Assembly (NCBI GenBank): GCA_041652575.1
Contig: JBAZHC010000005.1
Span: 124,001-188,000 of the forward strand
Source: Phycisphaerae bacterium
Lineage (GTDB): Bacteria > Planctomycetota > Phycisphaerae > Sedimentisphaerales > UBA12454
DNA length: 64,000 nucleotides
Direction: 5' to 3'
In this document: piece by piece, positions 59,601 through 64,000 of the stretch
Position numbering within the stretch: position 1 is the first letter of the stretch
Layout of the letters: the number at the start of each line of letters is the position of its first letter
Program-made: the position numbers and the translations under genes
The notes under the pieces: model-generated
Databases searched by the model: none
Told to the model about the DNA's origin: nothing
The model's input: only the letters and a program-made list of their open reading frames with translations

Positions 59601-61777
59601 AAAGTATGCTCTTTTTTTGGCTGATTTTTTTTCTTAATGAGTTCGAGAAATTTATCTTCATTAATAACTTTAACATTTAATTCATATGCTTTATCAAGTT
59701 TGCTGCCCGGATTTTCGCCTGCTAATACAAAGTCAGTGATTTTACTAACACTTGAGCTTGTCTTGCCACCAGCCTCTCTAATTGCCTCTTCGATTTGCTG
59801 TCTGCCGAAGTTCACAAATGTTCCAGTTATAACAAAGGTTTTTCCTGCCAATTCATCTTTTTTTTCAGTCTTTTTTGGTGGTTCTAGGTTAATCCCTGCT
59901 AATATTAATTCATCTATTATTGCTTGATTTTTAGGGTTTTCTACATAACCACAAAGACTATTGATCATTTCATCGCCTATGTCTTTTAATTTCTCATTTT
60001 TCTTTAATTCTTTAAGTTTTTCTTTATATTCCTCTATGCCGATGTCATGTCTAGCGAGTTTTTTCTTCAATATATCTTTTTCATCTTTTGTTTGCTTCTT
60101 AACTTTTTTCAAATCTTCTTTGTTAGCAGATAGTACTTTTTCTATTTTGCCAAAATAATTCGCCAGAGTTTGTGCGGACTGTCCTCCAATGTGTCTAATT
60201 CCTAATCCTGCTAATAATCTCCATAAGGGCCTATTTTTACTTTCTTGGATTGCTTTAATAATATTATCTGCGCTTTTGTCGGCCATTCTATCAAGTTCAA
60301 GTAAATCCTCTTTCTTTAGTTTGTAGATGTCGGCTGGATTTTTTACTAATCCTGCTTCAATCAATTGATCTATAAGAGCTGGCCCAATGTTTTCTATATC
60401 CATCTGGTCACGACCAACGAAATATATTAATTTCTCTCTTAATAAGTTTATACAATTTTTATTTGTACATATATAGCTATGTGTTTCTTTGCTTTTATTC
60501 GTGAGTTCTTCTTTTTTACCAGCCCTTTTTTTTGTAATTAACTCTATTCTTTCACCACAAGAAGGGCAAACTTCAGGCTTTTTAATAGGTTCAGTACCTT
60601 CAGGCCTGTGTTCTTTTTTTACTTCCACGACCTGTGGGATAATTTCACCGGCTTTTTCAATTATTACAGTGTCTCCTTCTCTGACATCGAGCCTGTCGAT
60701 TTCATCGAAGTTATGCAGACTTGCTCTTTTTACGGTTGTACCCGCCAGCAGCACCGGCTCGAAATTCGCCACTGGTGTGAGAATTCCCGTTTTGCCGACC
60801 TGTACATCAATTGAGGTAACTTTTGTTTGTGCCTGCTCTGCCGCATATTTATATGACATACACCATTTCGGCGCCCTGCCGGTCGTGCCGAGAGTTTCAT
60901 AATATTCAAGCTGGTCAACTTTTATCACGAGCCCATCAATCTGGTAATCGAGATTATATCTATGCTTTTCGAATTTTTCGCAAAGCTTTATTACTTCATC
61001 AATATCTTTCGCTTTTGTTGTGTTTTCATTTATTGGCAGGCCGAACTCTTTTAATTTTTCAAGATTTCCAAAATGTGTTTTCGCGATTTCTTTGTTCGTT
61101 TCGCCCAGCGAGTACGCGAAGAATGATAAATTTCTTTTTGCTGTAATTTTAGGGTCAAGATTCTTTAACGAACCAGCAGTGGCATTTCTCGGATTGGCAA
61201 ACAAAAGTTCACCGTTTTCTTCTTTTTCCTCGTTGAGTTTCGCGAAAGCCTTTTTAGGCATATATACTTCGCCGCGAACTTCAAGCACATTCGGTGGATT
61301 ATCCCGCAATTTAAGCGGTATAGATTTTATCGTTTTTATATTGTGTGTGACATCATCGCCTTTAGTGCCGTCGCCTCTTGTTGCACCCAAAACTAAAAGT
61401 CCTTCTTCGTATCGAAGGCTCATTGCAACGCCATCGATTTTCAGTTCTACAACATAACTGTAATTCTTGAGTTTTTTAGCAACTCGTATATCAAATTCTC
61501 GTAAATCTTTTTCGTTGTATGTATTATCAATACTGAGCATTGGTTTTGCGTGAGTAACCTGTTTGAATCCTTCGATTGGCTCTCCGCTGACCCGCTGAGT
61601 AGGGGAGTCGGGCGTTATAAATTCGGGGTTCTGCTGTTCAAGTTTTTTAAGTTCATCGAGAAGCTGGTCGTATTTCTGGTCGCTGATTTGCGGCTGATTC
61701 AGGACGTAATATGAATAGTCGTGTTTGCGGATTTGCTCCCGCAGCGATTTGATTTTTGCTGAAATATTAGATTTCAT
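59591..61777 (-). CDS. ligA: NAD-dependent DNA ligase
   Basis: The 728-residue ligase (usual ~670) seals nicks using NAD+. It has the Ia domain, the AMP-lysine K113 in VVELKIDGVAMS, an OB-fold (about 320-400), a four-Cys zinc finger (CPSCGER ... CTNKNC), the helix-hairpin-helix domain and a C-terminal BRCT (about 645-720, LAGKTFVITGTFVNFG). Two Lys-rich inserts (within the zinc finger, and a longer charged coil at about 570-615) explain the extra length. It starts 13 nt after the DarT-DarG-like gene and overlaps the SWIM gene. Confidence 0.97.
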   Translation of the reverse strand: MKSNISAKIKSLREQIRKHDYSYYVLNQPQISDQKYDQLLDELKKLEQQNPEFITPDSPTQRVSGEPIEGFKQVTHAKPMLSIDNTYNEKDLREFDIRVAKKLKNYSYVVELKIDGVAMSLRYEEGLLVLGATRGDGTKGDDVTHNIKTIKSIPLKLRDNPPNVLEVRGEVYMPKKAFAKLNEEKEENGELLFANPRNATAGSLKNLDPKITAKRNLSFFAYSLGETNKEIAKTHFGNLEKLKEFGLPINENTTKAKDIDEVIKLCEKFEKHRYNLDYQIDGLVIKVDQLEYYETLGTTGRAPKWCMSYKYAAEQAQTKVTSIDVQVGKTGILTPVANFEPVLLAGTTVKRASLHNFDEIDRLDVREGDTVIIEKAGEIIPQVVEVKKEHRPEGTEPIKKPEVCPSCGERIELITKKRAGKKEELTNKSKETHSYICTNKNCINLLREKLIYFVGRDQMDIENIGPALIDQLIEAGLVKNPADIYKLKKEDLLELDRMADKSADNIIKAIQESKNRPLWRLLAGLGIRHIGGQSAQTLANYFGKIEKVLSANKEDLKKVKKQTKDEKDILKKKLARHDIGIEEYKEKLKELKKNEKLKDIGDEMINSLCGYVENPKNQAIIDELILAGINLEPPKKTEKKDELAGKTFVITGTFVNFGRQQIEEAIREAGGKTSSSVSKITDFVLAGENPGSKLDKAYELNVKVINEDKFLELIKKKNQPKKEHTLWD

Positions 61778-61790
61778 AAATTATCGGTTT

Positions 61791-62948
61791 TTAACTGCTG
61801 AGCAAGAATTCTTTTGTTAAAAGTTCATCAGGTGTTTTTTCTTCAACAGGCAGATAGATACAAACCGGAATGTTCAAGTTTTTAAGGTATTTACACATAA
61901 GCGGCCCCACTGTATTCCAGTTTAACCAGCCGAGTCCGCAACCCAGCGCCGGTAGTGCAAGCGATTTAATACCTTCTTCTTGATAATTATTACAAACCCA
62001 TTCTAAACCTTTCTCGATACCCTTTATATCGGCAGGATTTCTCCAATCGTCTTTTGTTGGGAAAAGCAAAAACCATGTTTGTCGATTCAAATCGGACATA
62101 GCTTCTGGTTCATCAGCAAGTTCTCTGTCTCTTGATGCTTCCCTTTTGATAAGATAAGGCCTACCCATTTGAAGTATTTTCTTTTTACATAAGTCTTCGT
62201 ATCGTACATATATATCCGGAAACTGATATTTGGCTCGAGAAGCAAGGCCTTTGCCCATAACACCAATACAATTTACGCTTATTGTGAGAGTTTGCATTTC
62301 AGAATAGAACATATCTCCTTCTGCGAAGGAAAGATTTTTTGTAAGTAATTTCTGTCTGAAAGGTCTAAAGAAAAACTCTGGCGATGGAATTACAGGAATA
62401 TTGCATTTGCTTTTTAGAGTTTCTGCAATTTCTTGACTGGCCACATAAATTGATTCAATATAATCTGGACTAATTTTTCCAGGGCAAAGGCATTCTGCCA
62501 TTATTTTCCGTTTCGAGCCGTCAAGGTCTGTCCACCACTCCCTGTAGATATCTTCCGAGATTTGTTTTAAAATATCTTTTATTTCTCCTGAAGTATAAAA
62601 GTTTGTTGGATTATTTGCAGCATTACCATCCGTTAAGATTACCTCTTTAATTCTAAGCACATCTCGTCGTACACCTAATATTGCAATTTCTTTAAATGAT
62701 TTTTCATTTAGTACGCGATAAAGCATCGGATTCCGCGGCTGAAAATATAAATTTGCAAACTCCCATAAACTTCTGCCATCAGGTACTTTTTTGTCTTTTC
62801 GTCTGTTTACAATAGCAGTGTCATAAATCGGAGTAAATTTTATATTTTTTTCTTCAATAATTTTATGGCATATAATGCCGTCACTGAGAATAGAAGGCAG
62901 ATTATTAATATGAGTAATATAAAACAGATTATTTAGGCGTTTTCCCAT
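61791..62948 (-). CDS. DarT-DarG fusion: DNA ADP-ribosyltransferase plus macrodomain
   Basis: One 385-residue chain joins both halves of the DarTG toxin-antitoxin system. Residues 1-205 resemble DarT (DUF4433): LFYITHINNLPSILSDGI (His13), LYFQPRNPMLY (Arg72) and the catalytic Glu152 in IMAECLCPGKISPDYI. Residues 208-370 resemble the DarG/ALC1-type macrodomain: AEGDMFYSEMQTLTISVNC, GVMGKGLASRAKYQFP with K233, FPTKDDWRNPADI, and the phosphate loop ALPALGCGLGWLNW. By family DarT attaches ADP-ribose to thymidine in single-stranded DNA and DarG removes it. The ATG at 62948 is 89 nt beyond ndk; ligA follows after 13 nt. The fusion is the odd feature, as the two are normally separate genes. Confidence 0.88.
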   Translation of the reverse strand: MGKRLNNLFYITHINNLPSILSDGIICHKIIEEKNIKFTPIYDTAIVNRRKDKKVPDGRSLWEFANLYFQPRNPMLYRVLNEKSFKEIAILGVRRDVLRIKEVILTDGNAANNPTNFYTSGEIKDILKQISEDIYREWWTDLDGSKRKIMAECLCPGKISPDYIESIYVASQEIAETLKSKCNIPVIPSPEFFFRPFRQKLLTKNLSFAEGDMFYSEMQTLTISVNCIGVMGKGLASRAKYQFPDIYVRYEDLCKKKILQMGRPYLIKREASRDRELADEPEAMSDLNRQTWFLLFPTKDDWRNPADIKGIEKGLEWVCNNYQEEGIKSLALPALGCGLGWLNWNTVGPLMCKYLKNLNIPVCIYLPVEEKTPDELLTKEFLLSS

Positions 62949-63037
62949 TGTAAACCTACAGAATATAACAGACAGCTAAATATACGCTTTTCTGAAAGTA
63001 TTTGCAATAGGATTCGGAATCTATGTTAAATAAGCTT

Positions 63038-63484
63038 TTATAACCACTCCGCATCCGCCATTTGATAGTTCAGAATCTCTTCGGGCTTAAAATACAGCCC
63101 GATTTCGTATTCAGCCGACTCTTTGGAATCGCTGCCGTGGACAAGGGTGAGTGTTTGCGATGTCCCGAAATCTCCCCTGATTGTGCCCGGCAGGGCATCG
63201 AAGCCTGCAGTTGCCCCCATCATTTTTCGGGTAATTTCAATGACTTTTTGGCCCTCGAACACCATTACAAGAACCGGGCCGGAGGAAAGATTTTTGACTG
63301 CCCTGTCAAACAAGTCTTTTCCCTTGTGGACTGCGTAATGTTTCTGGGCAAGTTCAGGGCTTATTTGCAGGAATCTTGCCGCGGCGATTTTAAGCCCCTT
63401 TTTTTCGAATCGGGCTATAATTTCACCGACAAGTCTTCTCTGCACGCCGTCAGGTTTTATAATTATCAAGGTTCTTTCGTTCAT
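63038..63484 (-). CDS. ndk: Nucleoside diphosphate kinase
   Basis: The 148-residue enzyme passes phosphate from ATP to other (d)NDPs via a phosphohistidine. Family features are RTLIIIKPDGVQRRLVGEI (about 4-22), ARKMMGAT as TRKMMGATAGFDALPGTIRG (about 84-103) and the active-site His in TLVHGSDSKESAEYEI (about 116). The ATG lies only 10 nt after a strong hairpin, and no clear ribosome site is seen between them. Confidence 0.98.
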   Translation of the reverse strand: MNERTLIIIKPDGVQRRLVGEIIARFEKKGLKIAAARFLQISPELAQKHYAVHKGKDLFDRAVKNLSSGPVLVMVFEGQKVIEITRKMMGATAGFDALPGTIRGDFGTSQTLTLVHGSDSKESAEYEIGLYFKPEEILNYQMADAEWL

Positions 63485-63494
63485 ATAAATAAAA

Positions 63495-63522
63495 CCCGCA
63501 CCTGAATAAATTCAGGTGCGGG
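63495..63522 (-). terminator. Terminator hairpin between the OmpA-domain gene and ndk
   Basis: CCCGCACCTGAA (63495-63506) and TTCAGGTGCGGG (63511-63522) form a perfect 12-bp stem with a 4-nt loop. On the minus strand it is followed by UUUUAUUUAU running straight into the ndk ATG. It ends the OmpA-domain gene 30 nt after its stop, and could also affect ndk translation. Confidence 0.82.
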
Positions 63523-63551
63523 ATATTGGTTTTTTAAATTCAAATTAAAAA

Positions 63552-64000
63552 TTATTTACTGCCGGCCGGAACAAGATATATTTCGACGCGCCTGTTCTTT
63601 GGATTACCTTTTTTGCCTTCTTCATTGGCTTCCAAAGGTCTGTATTCGCCAAAGCCCTTTACGCTCATTCGTTTCGGATTTACACCGCTTGATTCCATAA
63701 GCTTCTCGACTGAGATTGCCCTGTGCACCGACAGATGCCAGTTTGTCGGGTGCATATTCATAGTCTCTGACTTTTTGATTGGCATATCGTCCGTATGGCC
63801 CACGATGGCTATATCAAAACCTTCGGCAGTCTGTGAGTTGATTATTACGCACAGTTTTTTCATCAGTTCCGCCGCGCTCGGAGCCACTACGTCGCTGCCC
63901 TTTTCGAACAGCAAATCGCTCTTGAATTTAACCATACCGGTTGCCTCGTCAAAGGTAATCATATCGCTGTTTTCGGCTGCGAATTTTTCCAGTTCGCTCG
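63552..64000 (-). CDS. OmpA/MotB-family C-terminal domain protein, 5' end beyond window
   Basis: The visible 149 residues are in frame to the right edge, so the start is outside. They form an OmpA-like peptidoglycan-binding domain: FKSDLLFEKGSDVVAPSA, IAIVGHTDDMPIKKS (peptidoglycan-binding Asp) and LSVHRAISVEKLME ... GFGEYRPLEAN ... KNRRVEIYL with the conserved Arg. The LLFEKGSDVV wording and the TDD.P insert resemble MotB-like proteins, so it may be MotB or an OmpA-type anchor. The missing N-terminus would decide this. A terminator follows. Confidence 0.88.
   Translation of the reverse strand, partial: SELEKFAAENSDMITFDEATGMVKFKSDLLFEKGSDVVAPSAAELMKKLCVIINSQTAEGFDIAIVGHTDDMPIKKSETMNMHPTNWHLSVHRAISVEKLMESSGVNPKRMSVKGFGEYRPLEANEEGKKGNPKNRRVEIYLVPAGSK

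Noticed and set aside
1..64000. tRNA or rRNA genes
   Set aside because: I looked for the T-loop signature and for rRNA-like stretches in the gaps and found nothing convincing; a covariance-model scan would be decisive.

Overview
The window looks like a piece of a planctomycete chromosome, most likely class Phycisphaerae (Sedimentisphaerales-like anaerobes). This is inferred from the gene mix: a Gram-negative outer-membrane toolkit (LptD/OstA, LolCDE-type ABC transporter, OmpA-domain protein), a PEP-CTERM protein, a membrane-bound pyrophosphatase, B12-dependent ribonucleotide reductase, a bacterial topoisomerase VI A subunit, and carbohydrate-active enzymes (six-hairpin glycosidase, sialate O-acetylesterase). 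Base composition by eye is moderate and gene density is high. I saw no rRNA, tRNA, CRISPR array, transposase or phage gene.

Layout. 1-8031 (-): ctp protease > lysS > two FtsX-type permeases > LolD ATPase > branched-chain aminotransferase (cut by the left edge), with overlaps or tiny gaps. 8149-12186 (-): LptD then class II aldolase. 12410-17002: a small + strand gene facing a minus-strand secretion cassette (TPR protein, Cys-rich phospholipase A2-like protein, beta-propeller-like protein, Cys-rich peptide) that has a near-consensus promoter and a LacI-type operator at its head. 17604-25251 (+): ftsK, a zinc-ribbon/PH-domain membrane protein, a 900-residue membrane protein, cimA. 25258-36910 (mostly -): dnaE, ridA, ogt, a TerB-like gene (+), a SpoIIE/PP2C phosphatase, yggS, topoisomerase VI A, yjbQ, argS, rsfS. 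37060-42906: mPPase, a Sel1-repeat/trypsin-like protease, and a KtrB-type K+ transporter (+). 42926-47729 (-): rplM-rpsI, argC, a GIY-YIG gene, a nitrilase-family amidase, argJ. 47939-49138 (+): a LuxR-type HTH protein and a PEP-CTERM protein. 49223-58144: nrdJ with NrdR boxes, glycosidase, uvrC (+), acetylesterase. 58161-64000 (-): OmpA-domain protein, ndk, a DarT-DarG fusion, ligA, a SWIM zinc-finger protein, ribD.

Most of the window is housekeeping. The parts most worth a second look are: (1) a single polypeptide carrying both a DarT-like DNA ADP-ribosyltransferase and a DarG-like macrodomain, 13 nt upstream of ligA; (2) three tandem hairpins of 65-66 nt period, with a common GGCGAG/CTCGCC clamp, different but base-paired inner stems and a C6A loop, in a gene-free gap upstream of an orphan topoisomerase VI A subunit; (3) a secreted Cys-rich protein with a phospholipase A2 active-site motif in a repressor-controlled cassette; and (4) several families of short intergenic repeats (CCACAGAG, CACTAAGG, ATTCGTG, ACTGACT words) that lie on gene ends and in places supply start or stop codons.
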